DNA of 64,000 nucleotides from NCBI GenBank assembly GCA_000509105.1, contig BAIF02000098.1, positions 1 through 64,000 on the forward strand. Reading direction: 5' to 3'. The translations under genes were made by a program, and so were the position numbers. Source of the DNA: Clostridiales bacterium VE202-21. Lineage in GTDB: Bacteria > Bacillota > Clostridia > Lachnospirales > Lachnospiraceae. Under the pieces are notes generated by a model. That model was not told where the DNA came from. It saw only the letters and a list, made by a program, of their open reading frames with translations, and did not search any database. Below are positions 44,328 to 53,488 of this stretch, one piece after another (position 1 is the first letter of the stretch; each line of letters begins with the position of its first letter).

Positions 44328-45070
44328 AAAATGCTTTAAGAGAGCGGATGAGAAGAAAAGATATCTATGTTGTGCTTATAATCGGAATCCTTATCGTGAT
44401 GATGTGCATGAGCGGAGCGGCGACATTGTCCGTAAACGGCGTGCCGGTGACTGAATTCGGTATGATGATGCCCTTGGTGCTGAATGTGGTCTCCGTAATC
44501 GGCGGCGGAATAGCCATTGCACTCAGCCTGCGGACGATACCGAATGAATACGAGAGAAAGACCAGCCATCTGGTCTGGATCCGCGGCATCAGCCAGTGGA
44601 AATATCACGGGCAGCTTGCCCTTGCAGGCATCATTAGTTCTCTGTGCGCTTTATTTATCTTGTATGCTGGAGTCATGGTATTTGCGGGGGTCAAAGGGGA
44701 ATATGCAGTTCTTGCAAAATGTATCCCTGCATTTTTGCTCTTTTCAGTCAGCACAGCGGCCGTGAGCCTGTTTACAAGCGCGGTCAGCCTGATTCTGCCC
44801 GGAATGGCAGCAGGAGTGCTTGCCGCAGCGTTCATGCTGGCGGGAACAATGCATCCCGTTTTGGAAACTCTGTCGGGAATTGTATCCGGCCTGGCACGGC
44901 AGGTACTGCGCGGTATCCTATTTCTAATACCGGATCTGTACGCAGTGGAGTCACAGGCGGGAAGGTTTCTTTCCGGTAAAAGTATTCAGATCCACAGCAT
45001 ACTGGGCGGTCTTCTGGTTCTCTACGTATGTGGGATGCTGCTGTATCTGTTCCGCAAAAAGGAGGCGTAG
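44315..45070 (+). CDS. ABC-2 type permease
   Basis: 251 residues with six membrane helices (DIYVVLIIGILIVMMCMSG, MPLVLNVVSVIGGGIAIALS, IISSLCALFILYAGVMVFAG, AAVSLFTSAVSLILPGMAAG and others). The start at 44315 after CGGAGGAGC is chosen because a longer frame lacks a site. It pairs with the preceding ATPase. The exported or imported substrate is unknown; a peptide or lipid is typical of the group. Confidence 0.87.
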   Translation: MGIMKNALRERMRRKDIYVVLIIGILIVMMCMSGAATLSVNGVPVTEFGMMMPLVLNVVSVIGGGIAIALSLRTIPNEYERKTSHLVWIRGISQWKYHGQLALAGIISSLCALFILYAGVMVFAGVKGEYAVLAKCIPAFLLFSVSTAAVSLFTSAVSLILPGMAAGVLAAAFMLAGTMHPVLETLSGIVSGLARQVLRGILFLIPDLYAVESQAGRFLSGKSIQIHSILGGLLVLYVCGMLLYLFRKKEA

Positions 45071-45072
45071 AG

Positions 45073-46155
45073 ATGAAGAAAAATATGAAAAAGGCAGGTA
45101 CAGAGATGCTTAGTATAAACAAAGACAGCACAGAGAAGCCAAGTGCAAAGAAGAACAGCATAAAGAGGATCCGCAAAAAACGGATCAGTGTACAGAAGGT
45201 GATCGCAGCCGCAGCCGGAATAGCACTGTTGGCAGGCTGGACTTTTACGGCAGACCGGGGAATCGGAATCCAGGAGAAGCAGATTTACAGCAAAGCACTG
45301 GAAGAACAGGAACAGGCAGATAAACTGGGCTTTTCTAATTTCAGGCTGGAGGATTATCCGGTTGCCATGTATGATGGAAAAGCAGACTATGTATTTTATC
45401 AGGGCGGCATAGAAAAGCGTTCCCCGGTACTCGAAACCTTTGCAGGAACAGCTTATCCGGTGGGGGATCATTATGAGGTAATTATTCCCACCCTGGAGAG
45501 GTTTGACAGCCTGCTGTCCCTGGCAGGCGGCGTGGAAGGGATGGTATCGGGGAGCGGATATGGCAAAGAAGAGCAGATCGCCACAATCTGGCATGAAGCA
45601 TTCCACGCCTGGCAGCTCAGCCATTTCCGGATCCTGGGAGAAAACCTGTCCCCTGCCCAGATGGAAAAGGAGCTGGAGCAAAGCGGGAATGAAACGGGCA
45701 GTTCGGAAGATGCTCTGTTTATAAAAGAGGTGGATCAGGATAAAGAGCAGAAGAAGCGCATGATAAAGGAGATGCAGCTTTTAAAAGCTGCGGCACAGGA
45801 GAAGGAGACAGACAAGCTGAAAGCGGCCGTAGTGCAATATAGAACCCAGCAGAGGCAGCGTCAGGAAAACATGTCAGCAAAAGCACTTATCGCTGAGCAG
45901 CGCTGTGAATTGACAGAGGGAACGGCATATTATGTAGAAGGAAATATACTGAGATCCCTGCGTAGCGGGAAGGAATACCAGGAGCGGTATCTCGATACCC
46001 TGGATGCTTTTGAAGGCGGCAGAGGAAAATATTACCGGACCGGCATGGCCAAATGCCTAATCCTGGATAAACTTGATCCTGATTGGAAGGAGAGCCTGGA
46101 TTATACAGAGAGTCTGGATCAGCTGCTGGACAAGGCTGCAGAATACAAGCTTTAG
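45073..46155 (+). CDS. Membrane-anchored zincin-like protein (HEXXH)
   Basis: 360 residues. A basic lysine-rich N-terminus (about 1-40) precedes one membrane helix (VIAAAAGIALLAGWTF), and the rest is extracytoplasmic. HEAFH at residues 174-178 (IWHEAFHAWQLSHF) is a zinc-metallopeptidase motif, with EQRCELTEGTAYYVEG about 100 residues later offering the third ligand (Glu279 or Glu282). GGAGGCG precedes the ATG, two bp after the permease stop. I do not recognise the family. Its coupling to an ABC-2 exporter suggests processing or sensing of the exported product, which is inference. Confidence 0.75.
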   Translation: MKKNMKKAGTEMLSINKDSTEKPSAKKNSIKRIRKKRISVQKVIAAAAGIALLAGWTFTADRGIGIQEKQIYSKALEEQEQADKLGFSNFRLEDYPVAMYDGKADYVFYQGGIEKRSPVLETFAGTAYPVGDHYEVIIPTLERFDSLLSLAGGVEGMVSGSGYGKEEQIATIWHEAFHAWQLSHFRILGENLSPAQMEKELEQSGNETGSSEDALFIKEVDQDKEQKKRMIKEMQLLKAAAQEKETDKLKAAVVQYRTQQRQRQENMSAKALIAEQRCELTEGTAYYVEGNILRSLRSGKEYQERYLDTLDAFEGGRGKYYRTGMAKCLILDKLDPDWKESLDYTESLDQLLDKAAEYKL

Positions 46156-46294
46156 TGTTGCGGGGGGATGAGGACACCGAAAAGCTCATCTACTGGGAGG
46201 AGCTCCGAAGCGGGAGCGGCATATTAATTCGTCTGGCGGCCATTCCTTCATGATCTGAACGGTTACTGTTTTTGGCTGTAATAAGCTTAAAAGG

Positions 46295-46336
46295 TTGACA
46301 AAGCATTCCGATGACTTTATTATTACTAATAGTAAT
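46295..46336 (+). promoter_or_regulatory. marR promoter with overlapping palindromic operator
   Basis: -35 TTGACA (46295-46300), 17 nt, -10 TATTAT (46318-46323). The palindrome ATTACTAATAGTAAT (46322-46336) overlaps the -10 end, an ideal site for autorepression by the MarR protein encoded 35 bp downstream. Confidence 0.75.
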
Positions 46337-46370
46337 TATTAACGGTAAATAATAGAAGGAATGGAGTCTT

Positions 46371-46811
46371 ATGAATGCAAAAGAGCTGGAAAAATTATTG
46401 GACTGCTGTTTTATTGCCAAGAAAATAATCGAAACACTTCCCGCGCTCCCAAAGGGGATCAAACCCCGCCATATCCACGTTTTACACGTGATTTATAAAA
46501 TGGCGGTTTATCAGGAAGAATGCTGTGTGAGTGATATAAGCAGGACACTAAACATTACTTTGCCAAGTGTTACTAAGCTGGTAAAAGAATTGGAAGAAAG
46601 AAAACTGATACGAAAACACAGCAAGTCACAGGATAAGCGCACTATATTACTGAAACTTACCGATAAGGGAGAGGCATATGTGAAAAAGTATGTTCTGGAA
46701 TTTCATGGTAAATGGGCGGACAACCTCGCTGATATTTCAACAGATCAAGTAGAGCAGACAGTACAGACGATCACAAGACTGCAAGAAACGATGCCGGGAT
46801 TGGAGAATTAA
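46371..46811 (+). CDS. MarR family transcriptional regulator
   Basis: 146 residues. Winged HTH: CCVSDISRTLNITLPSVTKL, VKELEERKLIRKHSKSQDKR, with the wing LLKLTDKGEAYV. It begins a tight unit with a MATE pump (5 bp after its stop) and an alkyltransferase gene. The palindrome over its promoter implies autoregulation, with derepression of the pump by a toxic ligand as in other MarR-pump pairs. Confidence 0.93.
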   Translation: MNAKELEKLLDCCFIAKKIIETLPALPKGIKPRHIHVLHVIYKMAVYQEECCVSDISRTLNITLPSVTKLVKELEERKLIRKHSKSQDKRTILLKLTDKGEAYVKKYVLEFHGKWADNLADISTDQVEQTVQTITRLQETMPGLEN

Positions 46812-46815
46812 AATT

Positions 46816-48186
46816 ATGGAAGCTAAAGGGAAAAAAGAAATTTCATTTACGGAAGGTTCTGTGGGAATTGCGCTTATTAAGTTTGCAGTTCCCGTTTTGG
46901 GCGCATTGGTTCTGCAGTCGGCGTATGGCGCAGTCGATCTGCTGATCGTCGGGAGGTTTGGAGACGCGGCAAGTATTTCCGCGGTAGGAACAGGCAGTGT
47001 ATTTATGCAGATGGTTACATTTATCATTACAAGCCTAGCGATGGGCTCCACGGTAATTATCGGCCAGCATATTGGTGAGAAGAAACCGGAAGAGGCAGGG
47101 GATACGGTTGGTACAACCGTGATTCTGTTTTTGGCACTTGGCATTATCATGACCATACTGTTGGAAGTATTCGCAGGAAATATTGTGCAGATTCTCCAGG
47201 TGCCGGCAGAATCGGTAGAAAAAGCAATTCAGTATATCCGGATTTGCTCGGGCGGTATTATTGTTATCATTGCCTATAATGTGATCAGCAGTATCCTCAG
47301 GGGCGTTGGAAATGCGAATCTGCCGTTTCTTTTTGTTGGGATCGCATGTGTGGTAAATATTATCGGTGACTTGTTTTTTGTGGGAGTCTTACATATGGAT
47401 GTTGCCGGTGCCGCACTGGCCACGGTCCTTGCGCAGATGGTATCGGTTATCATATCATTGGCCGTACTAAAACGGAAGGATTTGGGAATTACATTTACAA
47501 AGCAGCAGATGAGGCTCTCAAAAATAGAGCTGAGAAAAATTCTCCGGGTGGGAGTTCCGATTGCTCTGCAGGAGACAACGGTACAGATCTCGTTCCTGGT
47601 GATTAATTCGATCGTAAACGGTATGGGGCTGATGCCGTCGGCGGGGTATGGTGTTGCTCAGAAGCTCGTATCCTTTATGCTGCTGGTTCCGGCTTCCGTG
47701 ATGCAGAGTGTGTCCGCATTTGTCGCACATAATGTTGGAGCAGGAAAACATAAGCGCGCATTTCAGGGATTCTATACGGCTATGCTGGGGGGCGGTGCAG
47801 TAGGAGTTTTTATGTTTCTGTTCAGCTTTTTCGGCGGAGAGCTTCTTTCCTCCATATTTGCAAGTGATGTGGAGGTTATCACGCAGAGCGCCGCTTATCT
47901 GAAAGGATTCTGCCCGGAATGTATTCTGACCTGTATATTGTTCAGCAGTATCGGATACTTCAATGGAAATGGAGTGTCAAAGCCTGTCATGTTCCAGGGG
48001 ATCATATCGGCTCTGTGCATTCGGATTCCGGTCTCCCTTTTCATGTCAAGACTGCCGGGTTCATCGCTGACATATGTAGGATTAGCGACACCGATTGCAA
48101 CGGTTTGGGGAATTATATTTTTTACATGCTGTTTTATATGGTTCAGAAAAAAGCAGAAGAACATATTGGGAGGTGTCATGCAATGA
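46816..48186 (+). CDS. MATE family efflux transporter
   Basis: 456 residues with twelve membrane helices. LIKFAVPVLGALVLQSAYGA, VDLLIVGRFGDAASISAVGT, and the second-half repeat RVGVPIALQETTVQISFLVI, are typical of NorM/DinF-like MATE pumps that export drugs using Na or H gradients. It follows marR by 5 bp and overlaps the ogt start by 4 bp (ATGA), so all three are one operon. Confidence 0.95.
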   Translation: MEAKGKKEISFTEGSVGIALIKFAVPVLGALVLQSAYGAVDLLIVGRFGDAASISAVGTGSVFMQMVTFIITSLAMGSTVIIGQHIGEKKPEEAGDTVGTTVILFLALGIIMTILLEVFAGNIVQILQVPAESVEKAIQYIRICSGGIIVIIAYNVISSILRGVGNANLPFLFVGIACVVNIIGDLFFVGVLHMDVAGAALATVLAQMVSVIISLAVLKRKDLGITFTKQQMRLSKIELRKILRVGVPIALQETTVQISFLVINSIVNGMGLMPSAGYGVAQKLVSFMLLVPASVMQSVSAFVAHNVGAGKHKRAFQGFYTAMLGGGAVGVFMFLFSFFGGELLSSIFASDVEVITQSAAYLKGFCPECILTCILFSSIGYFNGNGVSKPVMFQGIISALCIRIPVSLFMSRLPGSSLTYVGLATPIATVWGIIFFTCCFIWFRKKQKNILGGVMQ

Positions 48187-48782
48187 CCTACACTTATCAC
48201 TATCATTCTCCATTGGGGGACATTACGATTTCAAGCAATGGAACAGCGATTACAGGCCTATGGTTTGACGGGCAAAAATATTTTGGCGCTGGGCTGGCGA
48301 AAAACTGTGAAGAAAAGGAACTGGCTGTTTTTGAGGAAGCAAAACGCTGGCTGGACATTTATTTCAGCGGAAAAGAGCCGGGTTTTACACCTCCGTTATT
48401 GATGGAGACGACTCCATTCCGCAAAGAGGTATGGGAAATTCTGCTTACGATTCCGTACGGGCAGACGATGACCTACGGCGGGATTGCGGACAGGATTGCA
48501 AGGCGGAAGGGGCTTGACAAAATGTCTGCACAGGCAGTGGGAGGCGCCGTAGGGCACAATGCCATTTCTTTAATGATACCCTGCCACAGAGTAGTCGGAA
48601 CAAACGGAAGCCTGACAGGTTATGCAGGCGGAATCGAGAAAAAGGTGCGGCTGCTGACCCTGGAAAAAGCAGATATGTCGGCCTGCTTTATACCAAAAAC
48701 AGGAACGGCATTATTCCGGGAATACCGGATTCACAGCAAAGTGGGAGGAATGAGCAATGTATACAATTCTGGCGGCGGATGA
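48183..48782 (+). CDS. ogt: Methylated-DNA--protein-cysteine methyltransferase
   Basis: 199 residues. The active-site cysteine is C134 in ISLMIPCHRVVG, preceded by the helix-turn-helix-like PYGQTMTYGGIADRIA that binds DNA. It removes O6-alkyl groups from guanine in a suicidal transfer. The ATG at 48183 overlaps the MATE stop (ATGA). The C-terminus runs 26 bp into the response-regulator gene; the last ~25 residues are beyond the usual family end, so the natural stop may have been lost or the tail extended. Confidence 0.93.
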   Translation: MTYTYHYHSPLGDITISSNGTAITGLWFDGQKYFGAGLAKNCEEKELAVFEEAKRWLDIYFSGKEPGFTPPLLMETTPFRKEVWEILLTIPYGQTMTYGGIADRIARRKGLDKMSAQAVGGAVGHNAISLMIPCHRVVGTNGSLTGYAGGIEKKVRLLTLEKADMSACFIPKTGTALFREYRIHSKVGGMSNVYNSGGG

Positions 48783-49452
48783 TGAGGCAGAGCTTCTGGA
48801 TGTACTGGAACTTTATCTGGACAGGGAACATATCGGAATCAGGAAGGCAAAGGATGGGATTGAGGCAATGGAAATCTTCCGGAGGGAGGAAGTGCACCTT
48901 GTCCTTCTGGATATTATGATGCCCGGGCTGGACGGATATGCGGTACTCAGAAAGATCAGGGAGGCCAGCCGGATTCCGGCGATTATGCTGACTGCGAAGA
49001 GTGAGGATTATGATAAGATCCTGGGGCTGGAACTGGGGGCAGATGATTACATCACAAAACCTTATAATCCGCTGGAGGTTGTGGCGCGTATCAAAGCGCA
49101 GCTCAGAAGAAATTATGATTACCGTGAAGAAACAAAGCAGACCCGGGAAGTGCTCCGTCTCCGGGGTCTGCTGCTCAGCGAAGAGGAAGGGACAGTGGAG
49201 CTGGACGGCAGGGCAGTAGAGCTGACATCCACGGAGTTTAAGATATTAAAGCTGTTCATGGGACAGCCGGGAAGAATCTTTACAAAACAGCAGATTTTTG
49301 AAAGTGTGTGGGAAGATTCCTACGCGGGGGATGACAATACCGTTATGGTACATATCAGTAATCTGAGGGGAAAACTGGAACAGTCAGGCGAGCAGCCGCC
49401 TCAGATCAAGACAGTAAAGGGCCTGGGATACAAGATGGAGAGGGAGACGTGA
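48757..49452 (+). CDS. OmpR/PhoB-type response regulator
   Basis: 231 residues. Receiver domain with phospho-acceptor Asp52 (LLDIMMPGLDG), acidic pocket near the start (AADDEAELLD) and Lys in DDYITKPYNPLEVVARI. C-terminal winged helix: LTSTEFKILKLFMGQPGRIF and TVMVHISNLRGKLE. GGGAGGAATG precedes the ATG, which lies inside the end of ogt. It forms a pair with the sensor kinase, with TGATG overlap. Confidence 0.95.
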   Translation: MYTILAADDEAELLDVLELYLDREHIGIRKAKDGIEAMEIFRREEVHLVLLDIMMPGLDGYAVLRKIREASRIPAIMLTAKSEDYDKILGLELGADDYITKPYNPLEVVARIKAQLRRNYDYREETKQTREVLRLRGLLLSEEEGTVELDGRAVELTSTEFKILKLFMGQPGRIFTKQQIFESVWEDSYAGDDNTVMVHISNLRGKLEQSGEQPPQIKTVKGLGYKMERET

Positions 49453-50852
49453 TGAGTATAAGAAAAAATTCCGGCAGCGTATTCCGGCAGCTGGTCGGCA
49501 GTTATGTTCTCTTTGCTGTCTTTCTTGTAATCGGAGTGAACGTATGTATGTTCGGGATACTGATTGGCATCGGGGGCGGCAGTATTGAGACACTGGCGCC
49601 ATATGATATGGTGGATGGCAGCGGGAAAATCCAGAACCTGAGTGTACTTGAAAAAAATGGAGGCTGGATTGAAAAGCTGGATGAAGACTATCACGTTCTG
49701 GAGGTATACGGAGACAAACTGGATGAACCGGAGTCGTATACACAGGAAGAGATTTACGAATATCTGGTGACCGATAATTTTGTGGAAACGGCCGCCTCGG
49801 CAAAGGATTACAGAGGATTTATAAAGACGGTGCAAAAAGGGGGACAATCATTCTACTATTTTATTAAAATAGACCGGAAGGCGCTGTCGCTGACTTATAA
49901 TTATAATGCAGGGAGCAGCCAACAGGGCAGGCGACTGACCATCGGGTTCCTTTTGCTGTTTGTACTGTTCTTTGCCGGCAATTGCTTCCTGATGAGCCGT
50001 TATTTATCCAGAAAGATACGCAGGCCGCTGGGTGAGATCACCGGTGGAATGGAGCAGGTGATTAAAAACGGTGTGGATCAGGTGCGGCTGGATTTTCGTG
50101 CACAGCGTGAGTTCGAGGAGATCCGGGACAGCTTTAACTTCATGACGGAAAGACTGGAAGAAGAGAAGCGGGAAAAACGGATCAGCGAAGAAAAGAAAAA
50201 CCGTATGCTGCTGGAATTGTCCCATGACATCAAAACTCCTGTCGCTACAATTAAAAGCTATGCAAATGCACTGGAGGAAGGACTGGTAAAGACGGAAGAC
50301 TTAAAAGAGTGCTATCGGATTATAGACAAAAAGGCGGTCAGGGTGGATGTGCTGGTCAATGAAATGTTCCTGCTGCTGAAACTGGATAATCCGGAATATG
50401 AACTGGAGCTGGAACAGACAGACCTCTGCGAGCTGGTGCGCTCAGTATGCGCCGAATACTATGAAGAACTGGAAGACAAGGGAATTGAGATGCATATTGA
50501 GATCCCGGAGACTCCAATCACGGCAGATGTTGACAAAAAAGAGTTTACAAGGGTAATTGAAAATCTTCTCTGCAATATTAGAAAATACAACCAGACCGGG
50601 CAGGGCGCCTGGATCACCGTCAGGGAATTAAGGGGAAGAGCGGAGATGATTATACAGGATGACGGGGAGGCGGTTGCAGAAGAGATACGCCCCATTCTAT
50701 TTGACCCGTTTGTGCGCGGGGATAAAGCCAGAACATCCAAAGGAGGTACCGGGCTGGGGCTTGCCATCGCCCGGAAGATTGTGGGCAAGCTGGGCGGGAC
50801 GATTGAGTATACTTACGAAGAGGGGAAAAACCAGTTTAAAATTACACTTTGA
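49452..50852 (+). CDS. Sensor histidine kinase
   Basis: 466 residues. Two membrane helices (about 13-37 LVGSYVLFAVFLVIGVNVCM; about 158-180 LTIGFLLLFVLFFAGNCFLM) bracket an extracytoplasmic sensor of about 120 residues. A HAMP-type linker (RKIRRPLGEITGGMEQVI) precedes the phospho-acceptor His258 in LLELSHDIKTPVATIKSYA. N, G1 and G2 boxes are present (ENLLCNIRKYNQ; RTSKGGTGLGLAIARKIVG). The signal is unknown; VanS-like cell-envelope sensors are similar in layout. Confidence 0.94.
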   Translation: MSIRKNSGSVFRQLVGSYVLFAVFLVIGVNVCMFGILIGIGGGSIETLAPYDMVDGSGKIQNLSVLEKNGGWIEKLDEDYHVLEVYGDKLDEPESYTQEEIYEYLVTDNFVETAASAKDYRGFIKTVQKGGQSFYYFIKIDRKALSLTYNYNAGSSQQGRRLTIGFLLLFVLFFAGNCFLMSRYLSRKIRRPLGEITGGMEQVIKNGVDQVRLDFRAQREFEEIRDSFNFMTERLEEEKREKRISEEKKNRMLLELSHDIKTPVATIKSYANALEEGLVKTEDLKECYRIIDKKAVRVDVLVNEMFLLLKLDNPEYELELEQTDLCELVRSVCAEYYEELEDKGIEMHIEIPETPITADVDKKEFTRVIENLLCNIRKYNQTGQGAWITVRELRGRAEMIIQDDGEAVAEEIRPILFDPFVRGDKARTSKGGTGLGLAIARKIVGKLGGTIEYTYEEGKNQFKITL

Positions 50853-50916
50853 ATGATGATGCATAGGATCTTAAAACAGAGGCCCTGCAGTATTTTTACG
50901 GAAGGCATTTTATAAT

Positions 50917-51402
50917 TCAGGGATTGAACAGAATCATATGCAAAATGGCAGTTTCATTTCCGGTATTTCGATAGGAGTGCGGGCTGTCGGCTTTAAAGCG
51001 TATACTCTCTCCTTTACCGACGGTTAGTTTCTTACCATCGATATTAATTTCAATACTTCCGGCAAATATGGTAATAAATTCGGTAGTTCCTTTCAGATGG
51101 GGTTCCGACTCCCAGTAACTTGTTTGATCCAGTTCGAGATAGTAGACTGCAAATCTGCGGTTTTCGTCGTCTGGAAAAAGAGAGTAATTTTTAACTTTTC
51201 CGCTGTCCTCCAGTAGAGGTTCCAGGTCTGTGGTTTTTACAATCTCATAGGGCGTTTTGGGACGGACGGTAAGTGCATCAAAAGGTACTTTCAATCCGTT
51301 TGATATTTTCCATAGCGTGGATACGGTAGGGTTGCCTTCTCCACGCTCTATTTGTGCCAGCATACTTTTACTTACACCACTTAACTTAGCAAGCTCGTCC
51401 AT
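50917..51402 (-). CDS. XRE-cupin regulator, N-terminus clipped
   Basis: 161 residues as read from ATG 51402: HTH remnant MDELAKLSGVSKSMLAQIER, then a cupin sensor domain (YLELDQTSYWESEPHLKGTT; IRFKADSPHSYRNTGNETAI). Relatives start about 15-20 residues earlier. Upstream codons do read KQYIREENKLS in frame, then hit a stop, so the true start has been removed by a deletion that joined this gene head-to-head with lysE. There is no good ribosome site before 51402. Confidence 0.8.
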   Translation of the reverse strand: MDELAKLSGVSKSMLAQIERGEGNPTVSTLWKISNGLKVPFDALTVRPKTPYEIVKTTDLEPLLEDSGKVKNYSLFPDDENRRFAVYYLELDQTSYWESEPHLKGTTEFITIFAGSIEINIDGKKLTVGKGESIRFKADSPHSYRNTGNETAILHMILFNP

Positions 51403-51424
51403 ACTAAGTTTATTCTCTTCCCGT

Positions 51425-51982
51425 ATGTATTGTTTTGTTACTGCTTATACGCCGGGGGCCAATAATCTGCTTTCTATGAGCAACGCGATTCGTCTTGGCT
51501 TCCGCCGCAGCGTCCGTTTTAATTTGGGAATTTTAAGTGGATTTTTTATAATTATGACCATCTGTACAGTATGCAGCGCAACTCTGGTTTCATATCTTCC
51601 CAAGGTAAAACCTGTCATGCAGATCTTGGGGGCGCTTTACATGCTGTACCTTGCATGGAAGGTGTGGAAAAGCCCGACAAATCTGGAGGCAGGCGGTGGA
51701 AAAGAAGCTGGCTTTCTTTCTGGTATGGTTCTCCAGTTTGCCAACCCGAAGATTTATATTTATGCAATTACTGCAATGACTTTATACATACTCCCGATTT
51801 ATCATTCCATTGGGGCAGTGGTTGGATTTACGGTTGTGCTGGCAGTGATCGGTGCCTCCGGGTCATTTGTATGGGCGCTGTTTGGCACTGTTTTCTGTAG
51901 ATTTTTTTCAAAACATGCAAGACTTGTTAATATTGTGATGGCTCTCTTATTGGTCTACTGTGCGGCTGCGTTATTTGTGTAA
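51425..51982 (+). CDS. LysE family exporter, N-terminus clipped
   Basis: 185 residues from ATG 51425: MYCFVTAYTPGANNLLSMSN starts in the middle of the normal first helix; the family usually has 10-15 more residues. Further helices: FNLGILSGFFIIMTICTVCS, QILGALYMLYLAWKVWKSP, GMVLQFANPKIYIYAITAMT and IVMALLLVYCAAALFV. An amino acid or metabolite exporter. It is divergent from the XRE-cupin gene with only 22 bp between the two starts, no room for promoters. Frame extension upstream (to 51257) is antisense to XRE and not real. Confidence 0.8.
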   Translation: MYCFVTAYTPGANNLLSMSNAIRLGFRRSVRFNLGILSGFFIIMTICTVCSATLVSYLPKVKPVMQILGALYMLYLAWKVWKSPTNLEAGGGKEAGFLSGMVLQFANPKIYIYAITAMTLYILPIYHSIGAVVGFTVVLAVIGASGSFVWALFGTVFCRFFSKHARLVNIVMALLLVYCAAALFV

Positions 51983-52156
51983 GTGTATATTAGTCTGCAG
52001 CTAAGCTGCAGATCCGCCCGCAGGGCATGAATTTACGGGGGCCCTTTGGGTATAATTTGTGCTGATCTAATGTAAAAGCGATAGTAATCGTCACTGTCGC
52101 TTTTCCTGTTGGCTGAATGTAACCAACAGGAGATATAAAAAACTTCTTGTTTTATA

Positions 52157-52696
52157 TCACAAACCTGCTATTTTTCTTACAGTATTTGCTGTCCGTATTG
52201 TAATCTTGTCCCTAACATTTGCACTGGCTGTCTTTGACCACCAATTTGTTTTCTGATAATCCTTCCGGCTAAATGACCAGAAAATCACATTTTTGTAATT
52301 ATGCACTTTCTCATATTCCGATTTCGGATTGCCGATTTCATCAAAAAACTCTTCATAAGATAAAGGGGGCATAAGAAATATGATGTTATCATATATATCT
52401 TTATTGTCATCTCCCCACCAATCAGGAGCGTTATTTAATAAGTCTTTTAATTTTTCCTGCAAAACAATAAAAACTGGAATATCTAAATTAAATCTGTCTT
52501 TTATCATTCGCTTAACTTTATTTGAAAGAGCCGTTTTATCATCCATAGCACTTGAAAAGATAACATTACCGCTATTAAGATAGGTAGTAACCTCTGTAAA
52601 ACCAGGTTCTGCAAAGCCTTCTTTTAATTCAGTCATATCTATTTTGTTTTTACCGCCAATATTTATTCCCCTTAACAAGGCAATATATCTTTTCAT
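52157..52696 (-). CDS. DUF1697 domain protein
   Basis: 179 residues. Family start RYIALLRGINIGGKNKIDMT, then EVTTYLNSGNVIFSSAMD and IPVFIVLQEKL. DUF1697 proteins are small cytoplasmic proteins of unknown function. AGAAAGGAAAAT precedes the ATG. Slightly AT-richer than the surrounding genes, as are the next two genes, which may mark an acquired block from about 52.1 to 54.0 kb. Confidence 0.9.
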   Translation of the reverse strand: MKRYIALLRGINIGGKNKIDMTELKEGFAEPGFTEVTTYLNSGNVIFSSAMDDKTALSNKVKRMIKDRFNLDIPVFIVLQEKLKDLLNNAPDWWGDDNKDIYDNIIFLMPPLSYEEFFDEIGNPKSEYEKVHNYKNVIFWSFSRKDYQKTNWWSKTASANVRDKITIRTANTVRKIAGL

Positions 52697-52978
52697 ATGA
52701 GATTTTCCTTTCTAAACACCTATTTATTATTTGACATCATGTATTATTTCATAATTCATTTGATTAATTCCTCCGTCAACTCCCCATTTCTATGCTGTTG
52801 AATTTTCAAATACTTAGGGATTTATCGTGCTCTTTTCAGATAAACCACATCAACCAATTGTATACAATCTTCAAACATTGGGTGATCGTAATTATATACA
52901 AAATTCATATCCTCCACAACCTGAAAATGGCCTTACTTCTTTTTGAGTCTTTGAACCGACGAGACAGCAAACTAGAAA

Positions 52979-53440
52979 TTAACGGATTTTTTCTTTTTTC
53001 GTGATATTGAATCCTGTTTTTAAATATAGCTTTATAGCACTCTGGTTCCATTCGGCTACATGTAAGTCAATATCATTATAGCCTTGTTCTTTTATATGAT
53101 TCATTCCCCATAGTAACAACTTTTGTCCTATTCCCAACCTTTGAAATGACTTTCTAACAATCAAATCGTCTATTTCATTATCAAAACAAGTAACAGCCCC
53201 TGCTATAACTCCGTTTTGCAGGTAAATAAAAGTATTGTTTATTTTATCGCTCATTTGAGAATAATTAGAATAATAATTAATTGGTTCAATCTCTAAATCT
53301 TTTCTCATTTCATAGAAACATTCATTATAAATCTGCATGTATTCATCCCAATATTTTTCTTGGAAGGGAATACAAAGTATATCATTATGGTAGTCTAAGG
53401 CATCTTTAAATGACAACTTATAAGCAATTATCTCTTTCAT
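52979..53440 (-). CDS. GNAT family N-acetyltransferase
   Basis: 153 residues. The acetyl-CoA motif is VRKSFQRLGIGQKLLLWGM (R/Q-x-x-G-x-G/A), followed by VAEWNQSAIKLYLKTGFNIT, the typical beta5-alpha4. The ATG at 53440 follows GGAGATATC. AT-rich coding. Substrate unknown; the AT-rich spacer 52697-52978 holds nothing recognisable. Confidence 0.87.
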   Translation of the reverse strand: MKEIIAYKLSFKDALDYHNDILCIPFQEKYWDEYMQIYNECFYEMRKDLEIEPINYYSNYSQMSDKINNTFIYLQNGVIAGAVTCFDNEIDDLIVRKSFQRLGIGQKLLLWGMNHIKEQGYNDIDLHVAEWNQSAIKLYLKTGFNITKKEKIR

Positions 53441-53488
53441 CAAGATATCTCCATCAATTCAAATTTCCCGATCCTGCAGACTGAAATT

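Noticed and set aside
51257-51424. 5' extension of the LysE gene
   Set aside because: These codons are antisense to the XRE-cupin gene and lack LysE-like residues; the LysE-like sequence begins at about 51425.
52792-53004. 70-codon plus-strand frame in an AT-rich spacer
   Set aside because: Composition-driven, no ribosome site, overlaps the GNAT gene end.
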